From positions 1-64,000 of the forward strand of contig NZ_NJIH01000015.1 in assembly GCF_002209565.1 (NCBI RefSeq): a DNA stretch of 64,000 nucleotides, read 5' to 3'. The notes under the pieces were generated by a model. That model was not told the DNA's origin, ran no database searches, and saw nothing but the letters and a program-made list of their open reading frames with translations. The position numbers and the translations under genes are program-made. The DNA is from Candidimonas nitroreducens (GTDB lineage: Bacteria; Pseudomonadota; Gammaproteobacteria; Burkholderiales; Burkholderiaceae_B). Positions 9,934-17,801 of this stretch are shown here, piece by piece (within the stretch, counting starts at the first letter, position 1; the number at the start of each line of letters is the position of its first letter).

Positions 9934-12320
9934 GCGCTAAACCCGCTTTTGCCGCACACGCGTTCGCTTCGGCCGGGCAGGCGGCCGATATGGATCACGG
10001 GGCGGCTGGCCAGGACAGTCTTGCATCCGGTTCCGATCGTTTGCCGCAACCATTGGCCGGCTGGTTCGATGCGGTGCTGGCCGTGGCGGCGCACTACCAT
10101 CTGGACGTTTCCCGCGAACGCCTGCGTGTGGCTTTCGCCTGGGGGAACCCCCGAGGCCTGCAGGACAACGTGCGCGAAGCCGCCCGCCAGGCGGGATTGC
10201 GCCTGCGCTGGGTCAAGCCGCGCCTCGATGGCCTGAGCTCCTGGCGTCTGCCGCTGGCCGTGCAGTTGCGCGATGGCCAGGTGGCGGTCATCTCCGCCGT
10301 CACGGAAGAGGGCCTGCGCCTGAAGTTCAGCGGCGACCAGGGCTTGGACAGTACGGTCGCCCTGGACGATCTGCGCGCGTCCGTAGCGGCCATGGCTGTG
10401 CTGCGGCCGATCAAGTCGGCGCCCGACTCCCGGGTCGACGACTATTTCAAGCCGGTCAAGCGTCATTGGCTGCGCGACATCGTCTTCGCCGACCTGCGCC
10501 CCTACACGCATGTGATGGTCGCCTCGTTCGTGTCCAACCTGATGTCTCTGGCCGGCATCATGTTCTCGATGCAGGTGTATGACCGGGTCATCCCGGCGCA
10601 GTCGCAGCCCACGCTGTACGTGCTGTTTTCGGGCGTGATGCTGGCCCTGGTGTTCAGCTGGGTCATGCGCAATGCCCGTCTGCACATCATCGACGTGGTC
10701 GGCAAGCGCTCCGATCTGCGGATCTCCGACCGCGTATTCGGCCGCGCACTGCGCATACGCAATACGGCCAGGCCCAAGGCGACGGGCACGTTCGTGGCGC
10801 AGATACGCGAGCTTGAGCCCGTGCGCGACATGTTGACCTCGACCACGGTGGCGGCAATCGCGGATCTGCCGTTTTTCCTGCTGTTCTGCCTGATCTTCTG
10901 GTCTATTGCCGGCAGCCTCGTCTGGATACCTCTGGCGGCGTTCGCGCTGCTGATGCTGCCCAGCCTGCTGGCGCAGAAGCGCCTGCGCGCGCTGGCCCAG
11001 GAATGCATGCGCGAATCGTCGCTGCGCAGCTCCATGCTGGTTGAGGCTGTGCAGGGCATCGAGGACATCAAGCTGCTGCAGTCCGAGCCAAGTTTCCAGA
11101 ATCAGTGGAACTATTACAACGCTATAGACGCCGACTCGAGCCTGCGCATGCGCGAGCTGTTGCATCAGCTCGGAAACTGGATCCAGGCCGTGCAGGGCGG
11201 GGCCTATGCCTTTGTCGTGTTTTTCGGTGCGCCCATGGTGATGTCGGGCGAAATAAGCACTGGTGTGCTGGTCGCCGCGTCGATTCTGTCTTCGCGCATG
11301 CTGGCGCCGCTGGCGGGGGTCGCGCAGGTGCTGAACCGCTGGCAGCAGGCCAGGGTGGCCACCGAGGCGCTCGATCAGTTGATGCAGCTGCCGGTGGATC
11401 ATGCCGAGGACGGCACGCGGGTGCATCGTCCGGCCTTGATGGGCAAGTACGAATTGCGCCAGGCCATGTTCAGCTACGACGGCACCGTGCCCGCGCTGCG
11501 CGTGGGCAAGCTCGACATCCAGCCGGGCGAGCGCATTGCCGTGCTGGGGCGCAACGGTTCCGGAAAGTCGACGCTGCTGCAGGCGCTGTCCGGCCTGCTG
11601 GAGCCGCAAATGGGCAGGATTCTGCTCGACGATGTGGCGCTGGGTCACATCGATCCGGCCGATGTGCGCCGCGACGTATCGCTGCTGACCCAGAATGCGC
11701 GCCTGTTCTACGGCACGCTGCGCGAGAACATGCGGCTCGGCGCCCCCAATGCCACCGATGCCGAAATTGCGGCTGCATTGCATCGGGCGGGCGCCTGGGC
11801 CTTCGTGCAGCGCTTGCCGATGGGGCTGGATTACCCGGTGATGGAGGGCGGCCTGGGTTTGTCCGGCGGGCAGCGCCAGAGCCTGCTGCTGGCGCGGCTG
11901 CTGCTGCGTGATCCGCGGGTTCTGCTTCTGGACGAACCCACGGCCATGCTCGACGACGGTACCGAGCGGACGGTGATCGCGCAGTTGCGTGAGCTGGCGC
12001 ACGGGCGCACCCTGGTGGTGGCCACGCATCGGCTGGCGCTGCTGGAACTCGTAGACAGAATCATCGTCCTGGACGGCGGAGCCGTTGCGCTGGACGGCCC
12101 CCGCGACACGGTGATCGAAACCTTGCGGCGCAATCGGGGCGCCCCGGTACAAGCGGCTGCCGCTGCCGCTGCGCAGCCTTCGGCACAGGCGCAAGAACAG
12201 GCGCAAGAACAGGCGCAAGAACAGGCGCAAGAACAGGCGCAAGAACAGGCGCAAGAACAGGCGGGCGCCGAGCCGCCGGCGCAAGACCCCCTGACGCTGG
12301 CCGAGGAGCAGCCGCAATGA
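9930..12320 (+). CDS. Type I secretion ABC exporter with degenerate C39-like N-terminal domain (LapB type)
   Basis: 796 residues; the ATG at 9930 overlaps the TolC-gene stop (ATGA). Residues about 35-150 match the C39-like domain of adhesin exporters, but the catalytic Cys region has no Cys, so it should bind cargo and not cleave it. Five to six membrane helices follow (about 195-480), then an ATPase domain with Walker A GRNGSGKST (540-548), signature LSGGQ, Walker B VLLLDEPT and H-loop ATHRL. It powers export of the adjacent adhesin with the downstream adaptor. The C-terminus carries an in-frame (QAQE)n repeat of unknown role. An upstream in-frame start would place the N-terminus inside the TolC gene and is not favoured. 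Confidence 0.9.
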   Translation: MSAKPAFAAHAFASAGQAADMDHGAAGQDSLASGSDRLPQPLAGWFDAVLAVAAHYHLDVSRERLRVAFAWGNPRGLQDNVREAARQAGLRLRWVKPRLDGLSSWRLPLAVQLRDGQVAVISAVTEEGLRLKFSGDQGLDSTVALDDLRASVAAMAVLRPIKSAPDSRVDDYFKPVKRHWLRDIVFADLRPYTHVMVASFVSNLMSLAGIMFSMQVYDRVIPAQSQPTLYVLFSGVMLALVFSWVMRNARLHIIDVVGKRSDLRISDRVFGRALRIRNTARPKATGTFVAQIRELEPVRDMLTSTTVAAIADLPFFLLFCLIFWSIAGSLVWIPLAAFALLMLPSLLAQKRLRALAQECMRESSLRSSMLVEAVQGIEDIKLLQSEPSFQNQWNYYNAIDADSSLRMRELLHQLGNWIQAVQGGAYAFVVFFGAPMVMSGEISTGVLVAASILSSRMLAPLAGVAQVLNRWQQARVATEALDQLMQLPVDHAEDGTRVHRPALMGKYELRQAMFSYDGTVPALRVGKLDIQPGERIAVLGRNGSGKSTLLQALSGLLEPQMGRILLDDVALGHIDPADVRRDVSLLTQNARLFYGTLRENMRLGAPNATDAEIAAALHRAGAWAFVQRLPMGLDYPVMEGGLGLSGGQRQSLLLARLLLRDPRVLLLDEPTAMLDDGTERTVIAQLRELAHGRTLVVATHRLALLELVDRIIVLDGGAVALDGPRDTVIETLRRNRGAPVQAAAAAAAQPSAQAQEQAQEQAQEQAQEQAQEQAQEQAGAEPPAQDPLTLAEEQPQ
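12186..12263 (+). repeat. 12-bp tandem repeat encoding QAQE units in the ABC exporter tail
   Basis: Six exact copies of CAGGCGCAAGAA plus a half copy. The unit is a multiple of three, so changes in copy number would lengthen or shorten the cytoplasmic C-terminal tail without a frameshift. Exactness of the copies suggests recent slippage. Confidence 0.95.
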
Positions 12321-13555
12321 CCGCCGCAACGTCCGGAAATAATCTTCATGGCACCATGCCGGCATTGATCGTCGTGCCCGATGCCGAGCTGGCGCGCCTC
12401 GACGAAGCCGATGACTTTCACGCCAGCGGCGGAGCCAAAGTGGTCTGGATAATGGCCTTGTTCCTGGCTGTCTTCTTTCTGTGGGCCTGGAATTTCAAGA
12501 TCGTCGAAGTGTCCAATGGCCCGGGCAAGGTCATACCCAGTTCCCGGGAGCAGCAGATCGCGTCTCTGGAAGGTGGCGTTCTGGCGCAGCTGGACGTGCA
12601 TGTGGGCGATATCGTCCAGAAGGGGCAGGTGCTGGCTCGTCTGGATCCCACGCGCAGCGAATCGAGCGTCGGCGAGACGGCGGCTCAATATCGGGCGGCG
12701 CTGGCCAGCCAGGCGCGGCTGCAGGCAGAGATCGATGATCTGGACGAGATCAAGTTCCCTGCCGAGCTTGCTGGCTACCCTGAAGTGCGCGCGGCGGAAG
12801 TGTCGCTTTTCCAATCGCGCCAGCGTGGGTTGAAACAGACCCTTGCGGGGCTGGATGAGTCTCTGGGCCTGGTGCGCAAGCAGATCGGCATTACGCGTTC
12901 GCTGGTAAAAACAGGCGCGGCCAGCAATGTCGAGCTTATCCGCTTGCAGCGTGAGCAGGCCGATCTGGAACTCAAGGTCACCGAGACGCGATCCAACTAT
13001 ATGGTGCAGAGCCGCCAGGATCTGGCCAAGGTCGCCGCGCAGGTCAAGTCCTTGTCGTCGGTCGTGCGCGGGCGCGAGGACACGCTCAAGCGCACGACCC
13101 TGCGGTCACCGGTACGGGGCATAGTCAAGAGCATCGAAGTCACCACCATCGGCGGCGTGGTGCCGCCGAATGGCGCGCTCATGACGGTCGTGCCGCTGGA
13201 TTCCCAACTGCTGGTCGAAGCGCACATTTCGCCGCGCGACATCGCCTTCATTCACCCCGACCAAAAGGCGCTGGTGAAGGTGACGGCATATGACTACTCC
13301 ATCTATGGCGGCCTCGAGGGGCGTGTGGTGACGATATCTCCCGATACCGTGCGCGACAAGGTCAAGCCCGAGATCGTGTACTACCCGGTATACGTGCGCA
13401 CGGACTCGGATGTGCTGATCAACAAGGCGGGAAAAAAATTTCCCATCGTGCCGGGGATGGTCACCACCACGGACATCCGTACCGGCAGCAAGACGGTGTG
13501 GGATTATTTGACCAAGCCGTTCAACAAGGCGCGTGAAGCGCTGCGCGAGCGGTGA
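12317..13555 (+). CDS. HlyD/LapC-family membrane-fusion adaptor of the type I secretion system
   Basis: 412 residues; ATG overlaps the exporter stop (ATGA). A short cytoplasmic N-terminus and one membrane helix (about residues 38-55, VVWIMALFLAVFFLWAW) precede the periplasmic part: a split lipoyl/biotinyl-like hairpin (LEGGVLAQLDVHVGDIVQKGQVLARLD before, LRSPVRGIVK after), a coiled-coil hairpin (about 115-260), then beta-barrel domains. It links the inner-membrane ABC exporter to the TolC-like channel. Last gene of the four-gene coupled set; 93 bases separate it from the next gene, which has its own weak ribosome site. Confidence 0.92.
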   Translation: MTAATSGNNLHGTMPALIVVPDAELARLDEADDFHASGGAKVVWIMALFLAVFFLWAWNFKIVEVSNGPGKVIPSSREQQIASLEGGVLAQLDVHVGDIVQKGQVLARLDPTRSESSVGETAAQYRAALASQARLQAEIDDLDEIKFPAELAGYPEVRAAEVSLFQSRQRGLKQTLAGLDESLGLVRKQIGITRSLVKTGAASNVELIRLQREQADLELKVTETRSNYMVQSRQDLAKVAAQVKSLSSVVRGREDTLKRTTLRSPVRGIVKSIEVTTIGGVVPPNGALMTVVPLDSQLLVEAHISPRDIAFIHPDQKALVKVTAYDYSIYGGLEGRVVTISPDTVRDKVKPEIVYYPVYVRTDSDVLINKAGKKFPIVPGMVTTTDIRTGSKTVWDYLTKPFNKAREALRER

Positions 13556-13648
13556 TGGCCGGGCAGGGGATGAGAGCCGTGCGCTGTCCTGAGGCATTGT
13601 GCGCGGCCCTATGGCGCGATTTGTCGTGAGGTTCAAAGAGAAACTTTT

Positions 13649-14098
13649 ATGAAAACAGACCTTGTTAATTCTGGTTTTGTGCGTCCTGCCGCCCTGTCCG
13701 CCGTCGTACTGGCGATCGCGGGGTGCGCGGCGCACCATAACCCGAATGACCCAGTCAGCAATCCCGACAAGTTGAAGTATTCGGACGTCAATATGACGAT
13801 TCCCGAATACGACGTGCCGTTCAAGCGCGACGGAGCCGTTGAAAATCCGGCATTGTTCAGGCAGATAGTGCCGGGCATGCAAGCCCAGGCGGTCGCCGGA
13901 AAATTGGGCCAGCCGCTCAGCCGCACCAACGGACAGGATGGCCCGGAGTGGAACTACAACTTCACGCTGCGCATGCCGGCCTCGCAGAACTACCTGGTGT
14001 GCCAGTACAAAGTGGTCTTCGACGACAGCCAGCGGCAGGTCAAGGAAACCGTGTGGCGCCGCCGCCAGTGCCTGGACATCGTCAACGGAGCGGCGTAG
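13649..14098 (+). CDS. BamE/SmpA-like outer-membrane lipoprotein
   Basis: 149 residues with a signal peptide and lipobox IAGC (Cys near residue 26), so a lipoprotein. The mature part has the SmpA/OmlA (BamE) pattern: a ...LFRQIVPGMQAQAVAGKLGQP segment, the usual GMTxxxVxxLLGxP-like turn, then short beta strands (EWNYNF, YLVCQYKVVFD). Two later Cys residues could form a disulphide. BamE itself helps outer-membrane protein assembly, but many small lipoproteins share the fold, so I do not name it bamE. It follows the secretion genes by 93 bases and may assist the channel or surface adhesin; that is inference. Confidence 0.75.
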   Translation: MKTDLVNSGFVRPAALSAVVLAIAGCAAHHNPNDPVSNPDKLKYSDVNMTIPEYDVPFKRDGAVENPALFRQIVPGMQAQAVAGKLGQPLSRTNGQDGPEWNYNFTLRMPASQNYLVCQYKVVFDDSQRQVKETVWRRRQCLDIVNGAA

Positions 14099-14468
14099 CC
14101 GTAATCCACGACATTCCCGCAAGGCGACGCGCCCGTGGCGGGTCTGGCGGAATGCGCGAACCTGCGCCAGGCCTATGCCTGCCGCGGGCGGCGCGTCGAG
14201 TGGGCATTCCCGAGCCGGATGACGGGGTACGGACACTCGGGGTGCCGATGGGGGTCGAACGGCTCATTCGAATAAATGAATCATTCCTGCTGGACATCTG
14301 ATAGATTGATTCGCAGCAGGGCCTCGGCAGCCGCTTTTACATTGTATCTACTTTGTATTTGGCTTTTTTTGCCCGGCCCAATCACGGTCGCGCGGGGCCA
14401 GGTTTTTCCGATCGAATTTTTTCCGATCGAATGGCATCCGGCGGAACCGGGCATGTGCGAGGGCCAAT
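14099..14468. other. Intergenic region, 370 bases
   Basis: GC-rich first half with no recognised RNA gene, then an AT-richer second half (about 14260-14440) that should carry the promoter for the two exported-protein genes downstream. It contains a perfect 15-bp tandem repeat at 14403-14432. A reading frame from 14276 crosses the region but runs out of frame into the next gene and is not accepted. Confidence 0.6.
14403..14432. repeat. Perfect 15-bp tandem repeat upstream of an exported-protein gene
   Basis: Two identical, adjacent copies of TTTTTCCGATCGAAT, ending 36 bases before the ATG at 14469. Each copy contains CGATCG within a near-palindrome (TTCCGATCGAA). Paired sites on a 15-bp period would suit a regulator binding as two dimers, or the pair may be a chance duplication. 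Confidence 0.85.
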
Positions 14469-15002
14469 ATGAAGCAAACCAGATCCGCCGTTCGGCGTGC
14501 AACCGTTTTTTCCCGTATGCTGCTCGCGGCCGCCCTGGCCGTGCTGATACCGGTGGCGGTAGCGCCGGTCGCGGCACAGGGCGAGGAACCGCTGCGCTGG
14601 TTTGGCGATAGCTTCGACGATATAACCATGCTTGTCTACGGCGTACCCCACAGCGATTATGTCGCTGTGATCTTCGGGTGCAAACGGGGCGAGCGCTTCG
14701 TGAAGGTGGGTCTGCAAGACGAGGATAGCGGCGCCGAAGAGGGCGTGCCGCTGCCGGTACGCATGGCGGCGGCGGGCAGGCAGATCGAGTTTTCGGAAAA
14801 AGGGGTGCGCAACCAGGATTCGGGAGGCATCGAACTCCATGCCCGACTGCCTCTCGATGAGACCCTGCGGCGCATTCTGGGTTCGAGCGGGCGGCTCGAC
14901 ATTACGATAGCCGGGCGTACACAACACTATGACATGGCCGGTGCGGCCAAGCCGGCGGCCAAGATGCTTGCGGCCTGCGATGCGACGACGGCTGGCCAAT
15001 GA
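14469..15002 (+). CDS. Hypothetical exported protein
   Basis: 177 residues. An Arg-rich start and hydrophobic core (about residues 16-36, MLLAAALAVLIPVAVAPVAA) followed by AQG indicate a signal peptide. The mature part is a small mixed alpha/beta domain with one Cys near the middle (FGCKRGERF) and one near the C-terminus (AACDAT), possibly a disulphide pair. I do not recognise the family. The stop overlaps the ATG of the LprI-like gene (ATGA at 14999), so the two are co-translated and probably act together in the periplasm. Confidence 0.72.
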   Translation: MKQTRSAVRRATVFSRMLLAAALAVLIPVAVAPVAAQGEEPLRWFGDSFDDITMLVYGVPHSDYVAVIFGCKRGERFVKVGLQDEDSGAEEGVPLPVRMAAAGRQIEFSEKGVRNQDSGGIELHARLPLDETLRRILGSSGRLDITIAGRTQHYDMAGAAKPAAKMLAACDATTAGQ

Positions 15003-16318
15003 AAACGCCTGGCTGGCCGCCCATGGCCGGGGTCTTGCGTATCGGAATCGTGGCCGCGGCATTGGCCGGACTGTTCGCGTGCGGCACGGCTCGGGCGGCC
15101 TCGGGAAAAGCGCAGGGGATCCCGGCAAGCTTCGATTGCGCCAAGGCCGAACGAGCGGCGGATCGCTTCATCTGTGCGCAGGCCGTGCTGCGCTGGCAAG
15201 ATCTGGCCTTGTCGCGCGGCTACGCGGCCGCAAAAGCCTCCGTGGCCGAGCCGGCCCGCCGCGAGCTCGTGTCGAGCCAGCGCGATTGGATCCGCGAGCG
15301 TGACCGCCGCTGCGTGGCCGACCGCTCGTTCGCGGAATTGTCGGTGCCGTCCAGCGCGTTGCGCAAGCAGGCCTACGATTGCCTGAACACGGTTTACCTC
15401 GAGCGCCGCCGCGTGCTGCAGGATCTTGGCGTGAAGCCGCTGGCGCCGTCGGATATGGTCGAGATCGACCTGAAGGCGATTGCGGCGGAGCGCCCCGAGA
15501 TCGTGGCGGGGCCCGGGCCGCGCATCGCCGATATCCAGGCATCGCCCGATGGCTCGATGCTGGCGATTCTGCTGCCCAGCCTGGAAATCGACCTTCCCGG
15601 CCAAGTCTGGCTCTATCGGGTCGCCGATCGCAAGTTGGCTGCGGCGACGCCGAAGCCGGACTTAGGGCCAGCCCATCCGGACGGCTCGCCAATGGCGATC
15701 CACTCGCTGGCCTGGCAAGGCCACACACTTTACGCGCGCGTCGCGGTATGGAGTCAAAGGAATCAAGCGGAACAAGGCGCCAGCGTCGTCTATGCGGCAA
15801 CACTGGACGGCGGCCGCCGGCTGGACGAAGTGCCGGGCGGGGTTCGTTCATTGCTCGACGCTGCGGATCGGCGCGACGCTGTCGCACAGGACGAAGTGCC
15901 GCAAAGCGACTGGGACATTCTTGAAACGATCCGGGGCAATCGCCAATTCCTCGCCTGGGCCTATGATCTTGGCCACGGCACGATCGAGCTCAGGATGCGC
16001 GAACGTGTCTCCGGCTCGCCGTTCTATGTGGCGGCGTGGGGCTCGTGGGGCCTGGGGCAGTATCTCTTCGACACCCGCCGCTCGCGGCTCATCTATCCGG
16101 CCGACACGGGGCTCGTCATCCTCGACATGCACACCCGCCGCGAGCAACGCATTGCGGGCACCTCGCGCGGCGATCGTCCCTATGCGGTTTCCGCCGACCG
16201 TCGCCTGCTCGTCTGGTCGACTCGCAACCATTGCGGAGACGAATTCCTGGCCGAGCAAGACGATGATGCGCCAGAGCGCTTTTGTCTCGCACATCTACCG
16301 GGCCCGGGGGCTGGATAA
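14999..16318 (+). CDS. Exported protein with LprI-like N-terminal domain and beta-propeller-like C-terminal part
   Basis: 439 residues. The N-terminus has a hydrophobic signal segment (about 12-33) ending in ARAAS. Residues about 40-140 fit the LprI-like N-terminal family (DUF1311): FDCAKAERAADRFIC near the start, a central QRDWIRERDRRC and a later YDCLNTVYLERR, giving the usual Cys set. That family includes proteins annotated as lysozyme inhibitors. The remaining 300 residues carry strand repeats with propeller-like features (ISxDGSMLAI, QVWLYRVADRKL, RPYAVSADRRLLVWS). Coupled to the gene before it. The combination suggests an envelope-protective or sensing protein, but function is unproven. 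Confidence 0.7.
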   Translation: MKTPGWPPMAGVLRIGIVAAALAGLFACGTARAASGKAQGIPASFDCAKAERAADRFICAQAVLRWQDLALSRGYAAAKASVAEPARRELVSSQRDWIRERDRRCVADRSFAELSVPSSALRKQAYDCLNTVYLERRRVLQDLGVKPLAPSDMVEIDLKAIAAERPEIVAGPGPRIADIQASPDGSMLAILLPSLEIDLPGQVWLYRVADRKLAAATPKPDLGPAHPDGSPMAIHSLAWQGHTLYARVAVWSQRNQAEQGASVVYAATLDGGRRLDEVPGGVRSLLDAADRRDAVAQDEVPQSDWDILETIRGNRQFLAWAYDLGHGTIELRMRERVSGSPFYVAAWGSWGLGQYLFDTRRSRLIYPADTGLVILDMHTRREQRIAGTSRGDRPYAVSADRRLLVWSTRNHCGDEFLAEQDDDAPERFCLAHLPGPGAG

Positions 16319-16399
16319 TACGCGCCTGTCGGTGTTGCCAATGTGCTGTTTTTCGCCGACCCCGAATCCTTAATCATCTCGTAAAAAGAATGAGCCGGC

Positions 16400-16564
16400 A
16401 TGAAACGTGCGATTCAGCGTATGGCCGTGGCAGCGGCATACAAGGCGGCGATGACTGCGGCTTTGACGGCGGCTTTGACGGCGGCTTTGACGGCGCCCTG
16501 CTGCCGGAATGGTCGGGGAAAACCTCGCAGCCACTTACTGTGTACAGATCCTAAGCCGCCTTGA
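16400..16564 (+). CDS. Possible small Ala-rich peptide (54 residues), doubtful
   Basis: ATG at 16400, stop at 16562-16564, overlapping the 3' end of metR on the other strand. The peptide begins MKRAIQRMAVAAAYKAA and continues with three ALTA repeats produced by a 12-bp DNA repeat, which would form a hydrophobic or amphipathic helix, then a Cys-Cys and a basic tail. There is no clear ribosome site. It could be an accidental frame through a repeat; kept because the start resembles a secretion signal. Confidence 0.22.
   Translation: MKRAIQRMAVAAAYKAAMTAALTAALTAALTAPCCRNGRGKPRSHLLCTDPKPP
16459..16494. repeat. 12-bp tandem repeat, three copies
   Basis: Three exact copies of GGCTTTGACGGC in the space between the LprI-like gene and metR. 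The unit is a multiple of three. No function is evident. Confidence 0.9.
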
Positions 16565-17465
16565 TCCCGTCCAGCGTCTTGAAGCAGGTTTCGCGCGCCT
16601 GTTCCAGGAAGGCGTGGATGTAGCTGGCTTGCGCGTCTTCGACGCGGATGGCGGCGTGCAGCGTGCGCCAGACGCCGGCCTCGCCCAGGCGGCAGGTGCG
16701 CAGCCAGCCCTGGTTCAGGTATTCGGTCAGGGCCCAGTTGGGCAGGGCGGCTACGCCGCGCTGGCTGGCCACCAGCTGCACGATCATGGGGGTCAGCTCC
16801 GCCTTGCGGATCGCCGCGGGCTCGACGCCGGCCGGATCCAGGAATGCCGTATAGACGTCCAGCCGCTGTTTATCCACCGGGTAGGTGATGAGCACTTGGT
16901 CGGCGAGCTGTTGCGGCTCTATATACGCATACTGGGACAGCGGGTTGGCCGAGGCCACGGCCAGTACCAGCTCGTAGCTGAACAGCGGCAGGTATTGCAC
17001 CGCTTCCATGGGCACGGGATCGGAGGTCACCACCACGTCCAGGTCGCCGCGCAGCAGGGCCGGCAGCGGTGCGAAGGCGAATGCCGCCGACAGATCCAGT
17101 GCCACGTCGGGCCAGTTCTGGCGGAACGCGTCCAGCGCCGGCATCAGCCACTGGAAGCAGGAATGGCAGTCTATGGCCAGATGCAGCCGCCCGGTGCGCC
17201 CGGCCGCCAGGCGCTGCAGCTCGCGTTCCGTGGCCTTGACGCGCGGCAGTATCTCGTCGGCCAGGGCCACCAGGCGCAGGCCGGCCGTGCTCAGCCGCGC
17301 CGGCCGGGTGCGCCGGTTCAGCAAAGGTGTCTTGAGGCGCACTTCCAGGTCTCGCAGCTGGTGCGAAAGGGCCGACTGCGTGACGTGCAGGTGCTCGGCG
17401 GCTTCCTGCAGGCTGCCGGTATCGCGTATGGCGCTCAGGGTTTCGAGATGGCGGATTTCCAGCAT
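16551..17465 (-). CDS. metR: MetR, LysR-type activator of methionine biosynthesis
   Basis: 304 residues from ATG at 17465 (MLEIRHLETLSAI); in-frame sequence upstream to 17537 is not typical of the family and is excluded. The N-terminal winged helix-turn-helix (LQEAAEHLHVTQSALSHQLRDLE, about 19-41) is followed by the effector-binding domain with two alpha/beta lobes. Identity rests on family resemblance and on the classic MetR arrangement: divergent from metE with a shared control region. MetR uses homocysteine as co-effector and activates metE. A candidate binding half-site pair lies at 17699-17711. Confidence 0.93.
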   Translation of the reverse strand: MLEIRHLETLSAIRDTGSLQEAAEHLHVTQSALSHQLRDLEVRLKTPLLNRRTRPARLSTAGLRLVALADEILPRVKATERELQRLAAGRTGRLHLAIDCHSCFQWLMPALDAFRQNWPDVALDLSAAFAFAPLPALLRGDLDVVVTSDPVPMEAVQYLPLFSYELVLAVASANPLSQYAYIEPQQLADQVLITYPVDKQRLDVYTAFLDPAGVEPAAIRKAELTPMIVQLVASQRGVAALPNWALTEYLNQGWLRTCRLGEAGVWRTLHAAIRVEDAQASYIHAFLEQARETCFKTLDGIKAA

Positions 17466-17801
17466 GGCGGGTGTTGAAAAATAGGGTTGTCGGGCGAGGC
17501 TGAGGCTGCAATCGCTGGGCGCGGTCGCTGTGGCCACGCGAGGCCGAGGCGGCCAGGGGCCGCGCTGGGCTGCCCCCTATTTGTGCCCGGGCCTGGAACC
17601 GCGAACCACGGACGCCATGCCTGGCTATGGCATGGCTCATGCCCGGCACGGGCACGACGTGGCGGAGGCATTACGTACTTCGTTTGTTTTATTTTATATG
17701 AAAAATACTCAAGTTATACATGTGCAATTTGATTTTGCTGCGCTGCTCCATAGTGGGAAAATGATCAATGTGAACAAGACTATTTGAAACAGAGATTTAA
17801 A
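17466..17801. promoter_or_regulatory. Divergent metR-metE control region
   Basis: 336 bases between the two starts. The metR-proximal part is very GC-rich; the metE-proximal 130 bases are AT-rich and should hold the metE promoter. Two hairpins lie in the middle: GCCATGCC/GGCATGGC at 17614-17636 and TGCCCG/CGGGCA at 17640-17654. No riboswitch was recognised. Confidence 0.7.
17699..17711. promoter_or_regulatory. Candidate MetR binding site
   Basis: TGAAAAATACTCA matches the MetR consensus TGAAnnnnnTTCA at seven of eight fixed positions (one C for T). It lies about 90 bases before the metE start in the AT-rich part of the divergent region, where an activator site is expected. Based on consensus only. 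Confidence 0.45.

Noticed and set aside
14276-14611. Plus-strand frame with a hydrophobic segment before the exported-protein gene
   Set aside because: It runs through the tandem repeat, overlaps the better supported gene in another frame and turns into low-complexity sequence.
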